From: Streptomyces sp. B21-083
Lineage (GTDB): Bacteria > Actinomycetota > Actinomycetes > Streptomycetales > Streptomycetaceae
Direction of reading: 5' to 3'
DNA length: 64,000 nucleotides
NCBI RefSeq assembly: GCF_036898825.1
Contig: NZ_JARUND010000001.1
Coordinates: forward strand, 3,410,001 to 3,474,000
Shown: in pieces, positions 47,500 to 56,317 of the stretch
Position numbering within the stretch: the first letter of the stretch is position 1
Layout: each line of letters starts with the position of its first letter
The notes under the pieces: model-generated
Told to the model about the DNA's origin: nothing
Seen by the model: the letters and a program-made list of their open reading frames with translations, nothing else
The model's database searches: none
Program-made: the position numbers and the translations under genes

Positions 47500-48027
47500 A
47501 TGTCCATCGGTCACACCCTTCTAGGACTCCTGGAGTCCGGCCCCCGACACGGCTACGACCTGAAGCGGGCCTTCGACGAGAAGTTCGGTCACGATCGCCC
47601 GCTGCACTACGGGCAGGTCTACTCGACGATGTCCCGGCTGCTGAAGCACGGGCTCGTCGAGGTCGACGGCATCGAGGCCGGCGACGGTCCCGAGCGGAAG
47701 CGGTACGCGATCACCGACTCCGGGATCACCGACGTACAGCGGTGGCTCGCGACACCCGAGAAGCCCGAGCCGTATCTGCAGTCGACCCTCTACACGAAGG
47801 TCGTCCTCGCGCTGCTCACCCACCGCGACGCCGGTGACATCCTCGACACGCAGCGCGCCGAGCATCTGCGGATGATGCGCATGCTGACCGAACGCAAGCG
47901 CAAGGGCGACCTCGCGGACCAGCTCATCTGCGACCACGCCCTGTTCCACCTCGAAGCCGATCTGCGCTGGCTGGAACTGACCTCCGCGCGCCTCGACAAA
48001 CTCGCTCTGGTGGTGACGACCCGATGA
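47500..48027 (+). CDS. PadR-family transcriptional regulator
   Basis: The 175-residue product has the PadR winged helix (HTLLGLLESGPRHGYDLKRA, LHYGQVYSTMSRLLKHGLVE, KRYAITDSGITDVQRWL) and a C-terminal helical dimerisation domain, as in the larger PadR subgroup. No ribosome site precedes the ATG at 47500. It overlaps the ABC ATPase start by four bases (ATGA), so it probably controls export in response to a ligand of the transporter. Confidence 0.93.
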   Translation: MSIGHTLLGLLESGPRHGYDLKRAFDEKFGHDRPLHYGQVYSTMSRLLKHGLVEVDGIEAGDGPERKRYAITDSGITDVQRWLATPEKPEPYLQSTLYTKVVLALLTHRDAGDILDTQRAEHLRMMRMLTERKRKGDLADQLICDHALFHLEADLRWLELTSARLDKLALVVTTR

Positions 48028-48713
48028 CTCCTCCTCCCGGTTCCCTGCTCGTCGCGACCGACCTGCGCAAGGCCTACGGTCCGACCAACGCGCTCGACGG
48101 CGCCGAGTTCTCGATCCACCCCGGCGAGGTCGTCGCCGTGATGGGCCCGTCCGGGTCCGGCAAGTCGACCCTGCTGCACTGTCTCGCCGGGATCGTCCCG
48201 CCCGACTCCGGCTCGATCACGTACAACGGGCGGGAGATGGCCGGGATGAGCGACGGCCAGCGCAGTCAGCTGCGGCGCACCGAGTTCGGGTTCGTGTTCC
48301 AGTTCGGGCAGCTCGTGCCGGAACTCACCTGCGTCGAGAACGTGGCCCTCCCGCTCCGCCTGAACGGCACCTCCCGCAAGGAGGCCGAGCGGACCGCGCT
48401 GTCCTGGATGGAACGGCTGGAGGTCGACGACCTCAAGGGCAAGCGGCCCGGCGAGGTGTCCGGCGGCCAGGGTCAACGGGTGGCCGTGGCACGGTCGTTG
48501 GTCACCAGCCCCCGGGTGCTGTTCGCCGACGAGCCCACCGGCGCCCTCGACTCGCTCAACGGCGAGCGAGTGATGGAGCTGCTCACCGAGGCGGCCCGGT
48601 CGACCAACGCGGCCGTCGTGCTCGTCACGCACGAGGCACGGGTGGCCGCCTACTCGGACCGCGAGATCGTCGTACGGGACGGGAAGTCGCGGGACATGGA
48701 GCGCGTCGTATGA
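48024..48713 (+). CDS. ABC transporter ATP-binding protein (MacB/LolD type)
   Basis: The 229-residue ATPase shows Walker A GPSGSGKST, Q-loop QFGQLVPELT, signature SGGQGQRVAVARS, Walker B VLFADEPTGALD, and H-loop VTHEARVA. It is the MacB/LolD subgroup that pairs with FtsX-type permeases and handles antibiotics or lipoproteins. It overlaps both neighbours by ATGA, forming a tight PadR-ATPase-permease operon. Confidence 0.95.
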   Translation: MTPPPGSLLVATDLRKAYGPTNALDGAEFSIHPGEVVAVMGPSGSGKSTLLHCLAGIVPPDSGSITYNGREMAGMSDGQRSQLRRTEFGFVFQFGQLVPELTCVENVALPLRLNGTSRKEAERTALSWMERLEVDDLKGKRPGEVSGGQGQRVAVARSLVTSPRVLFADEPTGALDSLNGERVMELLTEAARSTNAAVVLVTHEARVAAYSDREIVVRDGKSRDMERVV

Positions 48714-51076
48714 ATCTGCGATGGGGGCACCTCCCGCGCGAGCGAAGCCGAGCGTGGGGGAGGTTCAGGGACCTGGGCATGGGGGTCCGGTTCGCCTTCA
48801 CGGGCGGGCGCGAGGGCTGGGGACGGGTCCTGCTGACGGCCGTCGGGGTCGGGCTGGGGGTGGCGTTGCTGCTGCTGACGACCGCCATCCCCAGCGCGCT
48901 GGCGGCCCGGGGCGAGCGCAACGACGCCCGCAAGGACGTCATGTTCGTCGACAAGCAGATGCCGAAGGCCGACAACACACTGATCGCCGCCGTAGTCGAC
49001 ACGACCTTCCGTACGGACGACATACGCGGCCGGGAGCTGGAACCCGAAGGGCTACGAGCGCCCTTGCCGCCGGGGGTCGACAGGCTCCCCGCGGTCGGGG
49101 AGATGATCGTCTCGCCCGCTCTCGAACGGCTGCTGACGTCCGACGACGGCAAGCTGCTGCGGAAGCGGCTGCCGGACCGGATCATCGGCACCATAGGCGA
49201 AACCGGACTCGTCGGCCCCGCCGAACTCTCCTTCTACCGAGGGGGCGAGGGGCTCGAACACCATTTCAACGGTGGTGTGGTGGCGCGGATAGACCGGTTC
49301 GGGGATCCGCATCCGACGTCCGAGGGGATGGATCCCGTCCTGATCCTGCTCACCCTCGTCGTCTTCATCGTGCTGCTGATGCCGGTCGGTGTCTTCATCG
49401 CCACGGCCGTACGGTTCGGCGGTGAGCGGCGCGACCGGCGGCTGGCCGCGCTGCGGCTGGTCGGGGCCGACGGCATGATGGCCCGGCGGATCGCCGCGGG
49501 CGAGGCGTTCGCCGGCGCCGCGGTCGGGCTCGTCTTCGGCACCGTCTTCTTCCTGATCGGCCGCCAGGCCGCGGGTTACGTCGAGCTCCTCGACGTGAGC
49601 GTGTTCCCCAGCGATCTGAATCCGGCGCCCGCGCTGGCCGTCCTGGTCGGGGTCGTCGTGCCGGTGGCCGCCGTGCTGGTCACCCTGTTCGCGCTGCGCG
49701 GTGTGGTGATCGAACCGCTCGGTGTGGTGCGTACGGCCCGGCCCCCGCGCCGCCGGCTGTGGTGGCGGCTGCTGATGCCGCTGGGCGGGGTCGCGGCGCT
49801 CGCCCCGATGATCGGGCAGGGCAACGACTCCGGGCAGTTCAACGACCTTCTCGTCATCGCCGGTGTCTCGCTGCTGCTCACCGGGGTGACCGCGCTGCTG
49901 CCCTGGGTCGTCGAGGCGGCGGTCGCCCGGCTCGGCTCCGGCGGGGTCGCCTGGCAACTGGCTGTCCGACGGCTTCAGTTGAGCAGCGGTACGGCCGCCC
50001 GCATGGTGAACGGCATCGCGGTTGCGGTGGCCGGGGCGATCGCGCTGCAGATGTTCTTCTACGGGGTCGCCGGCGGCTACACGACCGCGTCGAAGCAGGA
50101 TGTCGACCGGGCCCAGATGGAGGTCGGCGTTCCCGACGACGTCCCGCTCCTCCCGGCGGGCCGACAGCTCGCGAGGACCGAGGGCGTCCAGAAGGTCACC
50201 GTGCTGTCCTACGGTTCGGTGGGCGAGAAGGCCAAGTCCCCCAAGAAGTACGCCGAGGTGACCATCGGCGACTGCGCGGCGCTGCGTGAGGTGGGCGCGA
50301 TCCCCTCGTGCCGGGACGGCGACGTCTTCACCGTGCGGGGTGTCGAGTACGACCATGACACATCCCTGCTGGTCAAGCCGGGCCGGAAACTGTGGGTCAG
50401 CCCGAGCTATTCGCAGAGCGAGAAACCGGCGGTCGCCTGGACGGTGCCGGCGAGCCTCCGGCAGGTCGAGCCGCGCGAGGACCCGTCCGGGGTCGAGCGC
50501 GGTGGCGTCCTCGTCACACCGGGCGCCCTGCCCAAGGAGGTCGTGGCGCAGGCCGCCGGACGCATCTTCGTCGCCCTCGATCCCGGCGTGGCGGACGCCC
50601 GCGACCTGGTCCGCAACACGGCGGCGCGGATCGATCCCCTCTCGGATCCCGCGACCTACGCGGCCACCAACCGCTCCAAGCAGTTCAACTCGATCCGCAC
50701 CGGTCTGTTCGTCGGCTCCGCCTGCGTCCTGCTGCTGATCGGGGTGAGCCTGCTGGTCTCCCAGCTGGAGCAGCTGCGCGAGCGCCGGAAGCTGCTGTCG
50801 TCCCTGGTCGCCTTCGGCACCCGGCGTCGCACGCTGAGTCTGTCGGTGCTGTGGCAGACGGCCATCCCGATCGGGCTGGGTCTGGTGCTGTCGTCGGGGG
50901 TGGGGCTGGCGCTGGGCGTCGTCCTGCTGAAGATGACGAACTCGTCGGTCCACGTCGACTGGGCGGCCGTACTGGCGATGACCGGCATCGGCGCGGGCGT
51001 CGTGCTGCTGGTGACGGTGCTGAGTCTGCCGCCGCTGCTGCGGATGATGCGGCCGGACGGCCTGCGGACGGAGTAG
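48710..51076 (+). CDS. FtsX-type ABC transporter permease
   Basis: The 788-residue permease has an N-terminal membrane helix (VLLTAVGVGLGVALLLLTTA), a large extracytoplasmic loop, a three-helix block around 205-400 (LILLTLVVFIVLLMPVGVFI, AGAAVGLVFGTVFFLIGR, AVLVGVVVPVAAVLVTLFAL), a second block near 430, and a terminal FtsX bundle. It works with the ATPase it overlaps. Residues 4-18 are encoded by a palindromic repeat, so the native start may be the ATG near 48779. Confidence 0.9.
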   Translation: MNLRWGHLPRERSRAWGRFRDLGMGVRFAFTGGREGWGRVLLTAVGVGLGVALLLLTTAIPSALAARGERNDARKDVMFVDKQMPKADNTLIAAVVDTTFRTDDIRGRELEPEGLRAPLPPGVDRLPAVGEMIVSPALERLLTSDDGKLLRKRLPDRIIGTIGETGLVGPAELSFYRGGEGLEHHFNGGVVARIDRFGDPHPTSEGMDPVLILLTLVVFIVLLMPVGVFIATAVRFGGERRDRRLAALRLVGADGMMARRIAAGEAFAGAAVGLVFGTVFFLIGRQAAGYVELLDVSVFPSDLNPAPALAVLVGVVVPVAAVLVTLFALRGVVIEPLGVVRTARPPRRRLWWRLLMPLGGVAALAPMIGQGNDSGQFNDLLVIAGVSLLLTGVTALLPWVVEAAVARLGSGGVAWQLAVRRLQLSSGTAARMVNGIAVAVAGAIALQMFFYGVAGGYTTASKQDVDRAQMEVGVPDDVPLLPAGRQLARTEGVQKVTVLSYGSVGEKAKSPKKYAEVTIGDCAALREVGAIPSCRDGDVFTVRGVEYDHDTSLLVKPGRKLWVSPSYSQSEKPAVAWTVPASLRQVEPREDPSGVERGGVLVTPGALPKEVVAQAAGRIFVALDPGVADARDLVRNTAARIDPLSDPATYAATNRSKQFNSIRTGLFVGSACVLLLIGVSLLVSQLEQLRERRKLLSSLVAFGTRRRTLSLSVLWQTAIPIGLGLVLSSGVGLALGVVLLKMTNSSVHVDWAAVLAMTGIGAGVVLLVTVLSLPPLLRMMRPDGLRTE
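48721..48762. repeat. Palindromic repeat inside the permease 5' end
   Basis: GGGGGCACCTCCCGCGCGAG, then CGAAGCCGAGCGTGGGGGAG form a stem of CCTCCC/GGGAGG with a CGAGCGAAGCCGAG head. I recall near-identical elements scattered between Streptomyces genes. Here it lies within a coding frame, adding about 14 residues (WGHLPRERSRAWGRF) without breaking it. Confidence 0.65.
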
Positions 51077-51105
51077 CGGAATAGCTCCACGCGCGCCTGC
51101 CCATC

Positions 51106-51153
51106 GCACGGGCCCCTCCCCCGGACCTCGGTTTCCGGGGGAGGGGCCCGTGC
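51106..51153. terminator. Very strong 20-pair bidirectional terminator
   Basis: GCACGGGCCCCTCCCCCGGA and TCCGGGGGAGGGGCCCGTGC are perfect complements around the loop CCTCGGTT. It lies between the convergent permease and damaged 51182-51718 genes. No U-tract. Confidence 0.9.
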
Positions 51154-51181
51154 GCGGTCTGACGGTCCGCTCGGCGGATGT

Positions 51182-51718
51182 TCAGAGGCTGTACTCCTTG
51201 ACCACCCGCCGCACCTGGGCGATAGACCATGCCGACGTTGACCGCCTTGCGGCAGACGACCACGGCGACGACGTCCTGCTGCTCGTTCAGCCGCACGAAC
51301 AGGTGAGTGAGGTTTTCGCTGTTGACGAGGATCTCCTGGAAGAAGTGCTGGTCGCTCTGGGTGCCCCGCCGTTCCTTGAACACGTCCTCGATCATCACGA
51401 CCGTACGGCCCTGGAACAGGTCGAGGGTCGCGCCCGCGGCCAGCGCGCTCCCACGGCCTCCCGCACCAGCTCGGCCCACTCCTCGCCACTGATCCGGCGG
51501 GAGCGCAGGAGCAACGCCTCAGGGCCCGGGGCGCCGGGGCTCTCGGCGCCGACGACCAGTCCGCGCCGGAAGTGGAAGGCCCCGCCGGGGCTGCCGGCCG
51601 CGCGCAGTGCCCCGGTGTACTCCTCCTGACCGCACTCGGCGAGGGCGTCGAGCAGCAGGCCGTAGCCGACGCGGCCGAGGGAATCCGGGGAGACGGAATC
51701 GCGGATGACCGACATCAC
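51182..51718 (-). pseudogene. Frameshifted conserved gene, two frame changes
   Basis: Starting at ATG 51718 the frame reads MMSVIRDSVSPDSLGRVGYG and YTGALRAAGSPGGAFHFRRG, a DUF4388-like pattern. Around 51450 the similarity moves to another frame (ALAAGATLDLFQGRTVVMIE, HFFQEILVNSENLTHLFVRL), and around 51228 it moves again, where QVRRVVKEYSL and a stop at 51182 become readable. One base lost and one gained would restore a 178-residue protein. Either real decay, a fusion left by a deletion, or two sequencing errors could explain it. The role is unknown. Confidence 0.65.
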
Positions 51719-52068
51719 TCCCCTTGGCCTTGCTCACCGGCATTTCGCACATACGCCTGACGCGTAGCACTGAGGGGGTATGTGTATCAGTCCGGGCGCA
51801 TATTCAGACCGGGGTCTCCTTACCTGACGGAAGTTGAGATCTCTCGCCGTTCGACGGGCTTTGTTCGACGCTCATTTGATCGAACGGTCACCTGTTTTCT
51901 CACCCACCACCCGTACGGGCGTACTCCGCGTCCCGCACGGCGCCCGCGCGCGTCGCGAGGCCGATCCGGCGGGTCGGGGCCGGGGCGGCGAAGTGGCCGG
52001 TGCGGAGCTGGTCGTGGATCGACATGGCAGAGTGTGGGGATTCGTCTGATCAATGGTGGTGAGTGGGT
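51719..52068. other. Region between decayed gene and ahpD, possible operator
   Basis: About 350 bases with no supportable gene. The part 51770-51905 is less GC-rich and carries GTTCGAC at 51849 and 51863 and GATCGAAC at 51878-51885, a direct plus inverted arrangement that could be a regulator site. I find no remnants of ahpC or oxyR. Confidence 0.4.
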
Positions 52069-52602
52069 ATGGGCCTCGCGGAACTGAAGTCCGCCCTGCC
52101 GGACTACGCGGCGGACCTGCGCCTCAACCTGGCGAAGGTCGTCGACGGCTCCCGTCTCACCGGGCAGCAGCTGTGGGGCACGGTGCTGGTCTGCGCGATC
52201 GCGTCCCGCTCGCCGCGTGTGCTGCGCGAGCTGGGGCCGGAGGCCAGGGCGCGTCTCTCCCCGGAGGCGTACACGGCCGCGCGCTCCACCGCCGCCGCGA
52301 TGGCGATGAGCAACGTCTTCCACCGCACTCGCCATCTGCTCTCCGACCCGGAGTACGGGCGGCTGCGCGCCGGGCTGCGGGCGAACGTGCTCGGCGACCC
52401 GGGCGTGGAGCGGACCGACGTCGAGCTGTGGTCGGTGGCGGTGTCCGCCGTCAACGCCTGCGGCGCCTGTCTGGACGCCCACGAGCGGGTGCTCCGCGCG
52501 GCGGACGTCGACCGGGAGACGGTGCAGGAGGCGTTCAGGATCGCGGCGGTCGTCCATGCCGTCGCCACCACGCTGGACGCGGAGGCGATCCTCTCCGAGT
52601 AA
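52069..52602 (+). CDS. ahpD: Alkyl hydroperoxide reductase AhpD
   Basis: The 177-residue protein carries the AhpD thiol centre CGACLDAHE with the preceding [11 protein letters not shown] containing the proton-relay glutamate. AhpD links AhpC to lipoamide and dihydrolipoyl dehydrogenase in peroxide reduction. ATG at 52069 follows GTGAGTGGGT. In S. coelicolor ahpD follows ahpC beside oxyR as I recall; here neither is upstream in the window. Confidence 0.93.
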   Translation: MGLAELKSALPDYAADLRLNLAKVVDGSRLTGQQLWGTVLVCAIASRSPRVLRELGPEARARLSPEAYTAARSTAAAMAMSNVFHRTRHLLSDPEYGRLRAGLRANVLGDPGVERTDVELWSVAVSAVNACGACLDAHERVLRAADVDRETVQEAFRIAAVVHAVATTLDAEAILSE

Positions 52603-52760
52603 CCGTCGCGCGGTCGCGTGGGTGACCGAGGGGTCCCAGTGGGTGACTGGACGCGGCGAGCGGTACGTCCGACAATGGGCGCACCCTCTCTCCGTTCGTC
52701 GCCGCCTTCGTCGTACCGGCCGCGAGGACCGTCCTTCTCCGATTGAGGGAGCCACCCGCA

Positions 52761-53699
52761 ATGACCGTCGTCCTGGTACTGATGGCCGCCGTCGCCCTGA
52801 CCGCCGCCGCTGTCCTGCCGCGTGTGCTGACCCGGGCCGGCTGGCCCGACCGGGAGCCGGTGCTGGGGCTGTGGGTGTGGCAGTGCCTGGTCGCGACCGT
52901 GCTGGTGTGCTGCCTCGCCGCGCTGCTGCTGGGCACGACGGCGGCGTTCGGGACGGCTGGGGCCCACGCCTTCGCGCCGGCGCCGCCCTCGGTCACCGCC
53001 GCCTACCAACTGGGGCGGGCGCCCGTCTGGCTCACCGTACTGACGCTGCTGCTGGCCTGCGGGGCGGCCTGGACGGTCGCGATGCTCGCCCGGGAACTCG
53101 CCGAGGCACGCAGGCGGCGTCGACTGCGGCGCGTCCATCTGCGGGAGCGCGCGCCGGACCTGCCCGCCGGTTTCCCGGCCGCCCGGGGGCCGCTGCTGGT
53201 CCTGGAGGACGAGTATCCCGACGCCTGGCTGCTGCCCGGCCCGACGCCCCAACTCGTCGTCACCACGGGCGCGTTGCGCCGACTGTCCGACCACGAGCTG
53301 GACGCCGTACTCGCCCATGAACTCGGTCATGCCCGTGCCCGCCACGACTGGCTGCTGCATCTCTCGCAGGCGCTGGCCACCGGCTTCCCGCGCGTCCCCG
53401 TCTTCGCGCACTTCCGGGACCAGACGCACCGCCTGGTCGAACTGGCCGCCGACGACACCGCGTCCCGGCGCTGCGGCCACCGCACCACCGCGCTCGCCCT
53501 GATCGAACTCAACCGGCACCGGGGCGTGTTGTCCTGCGCGTGTACCCGCGGGCAGCTCGGCGACCGGGTCGAGCGACTCCTGGCGCCTCCGCCGCGTCTG
53601 GACGCCCCGTACCGCGCCGCCGCCCTCCTGGCCGCCACGGTGGCCCCGCTGATCCCGTTGCTCATCGCTCTGGGCCCGGCGCTGAAGGTCCTCAACTGA
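52761..53699 (+). CDS. M56-family membrane metallopeptidase
   Basis: The 312-residue product has three N-terminal membrane helices (VLVLMAAVALTAAAVL, LVATVLVCCLAALLLG, WLTVLTLLLACGAAWTV), a cytoplasmic or periplasmic zinc peptidase domain with LAHELGHARARHDW and the ELAADDTA third-ligand motif, and a terminal helix. This is the BlaR1/MecR1-type peptidase layout without a penicillin sensor domain. GAGGGAG lies about 9 bases before the ATG. No BlaI partner is adjacent. Confidence 0.88.
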   Translation: MTVVLVLMAAVALTAAAVLPRVLTRAGWPDREPVLGLWVWQCLVATVLVCCLAALLLGTTAAFGTAGAHAFAPAPPSVTAAYQLGRAPVWLTVLTLLLACGAAWTVAMLARELAEARRRRRLRRVHLRERAPDLPAGFPAARGPLLVLEDEYPDAWLLPGPTPQLVVTTGALRRLSDHELDAVLAHELGHARARHDWLLHLSQALATGFPRVPVFAHFRDQTHRLVELAADDTASRRCGHRTTALALIELNRHRGVLSCACTRGQLGDRVERLLAPPPRLDAPYRAAALLAATVAPLIPLLIALGPALKVLN

Positions 53700-53880
53700 G
53701 CGACCCGGAGGGCGCGTTCCGAACCGCCCGCCCGCGGCGCTCGGCCGACCGTCCGGTGTCGTGCGCCTGAGTTTCCAGGCAGTTCCGGCTGAGTCGCGGG
53801 CCGTCAACGCGCCTCAGCGGTGGTGGGAACGCGACCACCGAGACGAGAGAAATCTACCTACGGATTTCAGGCGCAGCAGA

Positions 53881-55413
53881 CTAGTGCGCCGAGCCCGAAT
53901 CCGAGTCGGACGGCGGCGACGGCGGCGGACTGTCTTCGGCCTGCCCGGTCCGCTCGGGCTGTTGGGTTCGCTCGGTTCGCCGTTGCGACCGTGTCAGCGC
54001 GATCTCCGACGATGTCGCCCCGCGCGGCTTCGGTGCGTGGTGCAGCGCCGCCGAGTCCTGGGTGTGGGCATGGGAGTACACGCGCAGATAGCCGACGACC
54101 GTGTTCGTCACCGCGACCAGCGGTACGGCGACCACCGCGCCGCCGATCCCCGCCACCATGCCGCCCGCCGCCACGGACAGCACCACCGCCAGCGGGTGGA
54201 CCCGGACCGCCCGGCCCAGGATGAACGGCTGCAGGACGTGACCCTCGATCTGCTGTACGGCCAGCACCACCGCGACCACCAGCACCGCCGTGAAGACGCC
54301 CTGGGTCACCAGCGCCACCACCACCGCCAGAGCGCCCGAGGCGACCGCGCCCACCAGCGGGATGAAGGAGAACAGGAAGATGAAGACGGCCAGCGGGACG
54401 GCCATCGGCACGTCCAGGAAGTAGATGCCGAGGCCGATGAAGATGGCGTCGATCAGAGCCACTATCACCGTGCCCCGCACATACGCCGTCAGCGTGCGCC
54501 ACGCTCGCGGTCCCGCGCCGGCGACACCGGGCCTGGCCGCCGCCGGGACCAGCTTCAGCGTCCACTCCCAGATGCGCCTGCCGTCGTAGAGGAGGAAGAG
54601 GGTCGAGAAGGCGGCCAGCAGTATGCCGGTCAGCGCCTCGACGATGACGGTGACGCCCTCCAGGCCCACCGACGTGATCGAGTCCGTGTTGGCGCCGATC
54701 GCGTTGCGCAGATTTTCGGCGATCTTGTTGATCTGCTTGTCGGTGACGTGGAAGGGGCTGTTGAGCAGCCAGTTGCGCAGTTCGTCGATGCCGTCCTGGA
54801 CCTGGTTGGAGAGCTGGTCGGTGTTCTCTATGACCTGCCAGGTCACGAACCAGCCGATCAGCCCCATCACGACGAACCCGAGGATCGCGGTGAGCGCGGT
54901 CGCGGGCCCACGCGGCATGCCCCACCGGGTGAGGCGGGCGACCGCGGGCTGGAGCAGCGCGGTGATGAGCAGCGCCACCACGAAGGCGAAGACGACGAGT
55001 TGGACCGCGCCGATGACCCGCATCAGCACCCAGAGCGTGCCGGCGAGCACCAGCAGCCGCCAGCCCGCCTCGGCCGCGACCCGTACGCCCCACGGGACGA
55101 CGGAGGCGGGCTCGGGCCGCACGGCGATCACGCCGGGGCCGGTGGGGGTGGTCGTGGTGCGGGCCCGGGGAAGCTGTTCGGGCTCATCGTGCTCGCGCTC
55201 GTCGGATTCGACCCGGGGTCCGTGCTCGTGCCCGCGCCCATGCTCGTCCCCGTGGTCGGGCGGTGAGGCGTCCGGCCGTGACGGAGTGCCTCGCGGCGAG
55301 TCTCCGTCGTCCGTGTGCTCCTTCTCCACCTCGGCCCGGCGTGCGTCCAACCGCTCACCCAGCTCGGTGAGTCGGCCACCGATCCGGCCGAGCAAATGCG
55401 GCACTCGCGACAT
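53881..55413 (-). CDS. AI-2E family transporter
   Basis: The 510-residue protein has an Asp/Glu/Arg-rich cytoplasmic N-terminus and eight membrane helices (LLVLAGTLWVLMRVIGAVQL, LVVFAFVVALLITALLQP, LTAILGFVVMGLIGWFVT, TVIVALIDAIFIGLGIYFL, IPLVGAVASGALAVVVAL), then QIEGHVLQPFILGRAVRVHP, the family signature. Family members include exporters and Na+/H+ antiporters; the substrate is unknown. ATG at 55413 is preferred, but ATG 55449 with GGGGGAG close by is a real alternative. Confidence 0.87.
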   Translation of the reverse strand: MSRVPHLLGRIGGRLTELGERLDARRAEVEKEHTDDGDSPRGTPSRPDASPPDHGDEHGRGHEHGPRVESDEREHDEPEQLPRARTTTTPTGPGVIAVRPEPASVVPWGVRVAAEAGWRLLVLAGTLWVLMRVIGAVQLVVFAFVVALLITALLQPAVARLTRWGMPRGPATALTAILGFVVMGLIGWFVTWQVIENTDQLSNQVQDGIDELRNWLLNSPFHVTDKQINKIAENLRNAIGANTDSITSVGLEGVTVIVEALTGILLAAFSTLFLLYDGRRIWEWTLKLVPAAARPGVAGAGPRAWRTLTAYVRGTVIVALIDAIFIGLGIYFLDVPMAVPLAVFIFLFSFIPLVGAVASGALAVVVALVTQGVFTAVLVVAVVLAVQQIEGHVLQPFILGRAVRVHPLAVVLSVAAGGMVAGIGGAVVAVPLVAVTNTVVGYLRVYSHAHTQDSAALHHAPKPRGATSSEIALTRSQRRTERTQQPERTGQAEDSPPPSPPSDSDSGSAH

Positions 55414-55514
55414 GATCCGCCCTCGTCCCCCGTCTCTCCCTCTGCCCATCGATCTCCCCCCAAGCCTCCAGAGCCTCGGGAGCAGCGGTCCACGTCCGAC
55501 CGTACATGGCCGAA

Positions 55515-55541
55515 GCCCCTCACCGAAGGACGGTGAGGGGC
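55515..55541 (-). terminator. Terminator of the lytic transglycosylase gene
   Basis: GCCCCTCACCG-AAGGA-CGGTGAGGGGC is a perfect 11-pair stem about 80 bases after the transglycosylase stop. A 14-bp direct repeat TGAGACAACTGAGC follows at about 55552 and 55566. Confidence 0.75.
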
Positions 55542-55600
55542 TCGGAAAGGTTGAGACAACTGAGCTGAGACAACTGAGCGCGGAATCCGCAACAGTCGCA

Positions 55601-55630
55601 GCAGGCTCAGTAGTAGCAGGCTTAGTAGTA
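55601..55630. repeat. 15-bp tandem duplication at the transglycosylase 3' end
   Basis: GCAGGCTCAGTAGTA and GCAGGCTTAGTAGTA are adjacent and differ at one base. One copy holds the TAA stop after two Tyr codons; the other gives Tyr-Tyr-stop in the same frame just after it. It looks like a slippage duplication around the stop codon. Confidence 0.8.
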
Positions 55631-56317
55631 GTTGTTGGCCTGCCAGAAGTTCCACGCGCCGCACGGGCTGTCGTAGCGGTCGTTCATGTAGCTCAGGCCC
55701 CATTTGATCTGGGTTGCCGGGTTCGTCGCCCAGTCGGCGCCCGCCGAGGACATCTTGGAACCCGGAAGCGCCTGCACCAGGCCGAACGCGTCCGAACTGG
55801 GGTTGTCCGCCTGGTAGTTCCAGCTGGACTCGTGGTCCACGATGTTGCTGAAGCACTGGAACTGGTCCGCCGGGACGATCTGGCGGGCCATCTCCTGCAC
55901 ATCGGCGATCGAGTACGAGTTCTGCAGCGGGAAGCTGGAGGCGTCACGCGTCGCGGAACGGCTGGCCGCCTCTTCCGCTTCCTTGCGTGCCTTCGCCTCG
56001 GCCTCGGCCTTCTCGGCCGCCTTCTGCTTGGCCACCGCGTCCTTGGCCGCCTGCTTACGAGCAGACTCCTCGGCGTCCTTCTTGGCGGTGGCGTCTGCGG
56101 CGATGGCCTGGACATCGGCCTGCTGCGTCAGGGACGCGGTCTGCACCTCGGCCTGGGAACCCACGGGAATGTCCGTGAGCAGCGTGGTGTCGCCTACCAG
56201 TGCCTCGGCGTTGTTGGGGGTCCCGGTGTCGCCCGAGGCCACACCCGTAACTGCGCCGACAGCGGTGACCGCGGTGGCCGAAGCCACTGCGAGTCCCCGG
56301 ACCGAAATCCGGCTCAC
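55622..56317 (-). CDS. Secreted lytic transglycosylase-like protein
   Basis: The 231-residue product has a signal peptide (VSRISVRGLAVASATAVTAV), a coiled coil of about 70 residues rich in Lys/Ala/Glu (QKAAEKAEAEAKARKEAEEA), and a C-terminal SLT-like domain (FQCFSNIVDHESSWNYQADN, SDAFGLVQALPGSKM, WGLSYMNDRYDSPCGAWNFW) with catalytic Glu in DHESSW. It remodels peptidoglycan outside the cell. GTG at 56317 is favoured because GGAAGGA precedes it; ATG 56335 is an alternative. Confidence 0.9.
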   Translation of the reverse strand: MSRISVRGLAVASATAVTAVGAVTGVASGDTGTPNNAEALVGDTTLLTDIPVGSQAEVQTASLTQQADVQAIAADATAKKDAEESARKQAAKDAVAKQKAAEKAEAEAKARKEAEEAASRSATRDASSFPLQNSYSIADVQEMARQIVPADQFQCFSNIVDHESSWNYQADNPSSDAFGLVQALPGSKMSSAGADWATNPATQIKWGLSYMNDRYDSPCGAWNFWQANNYY

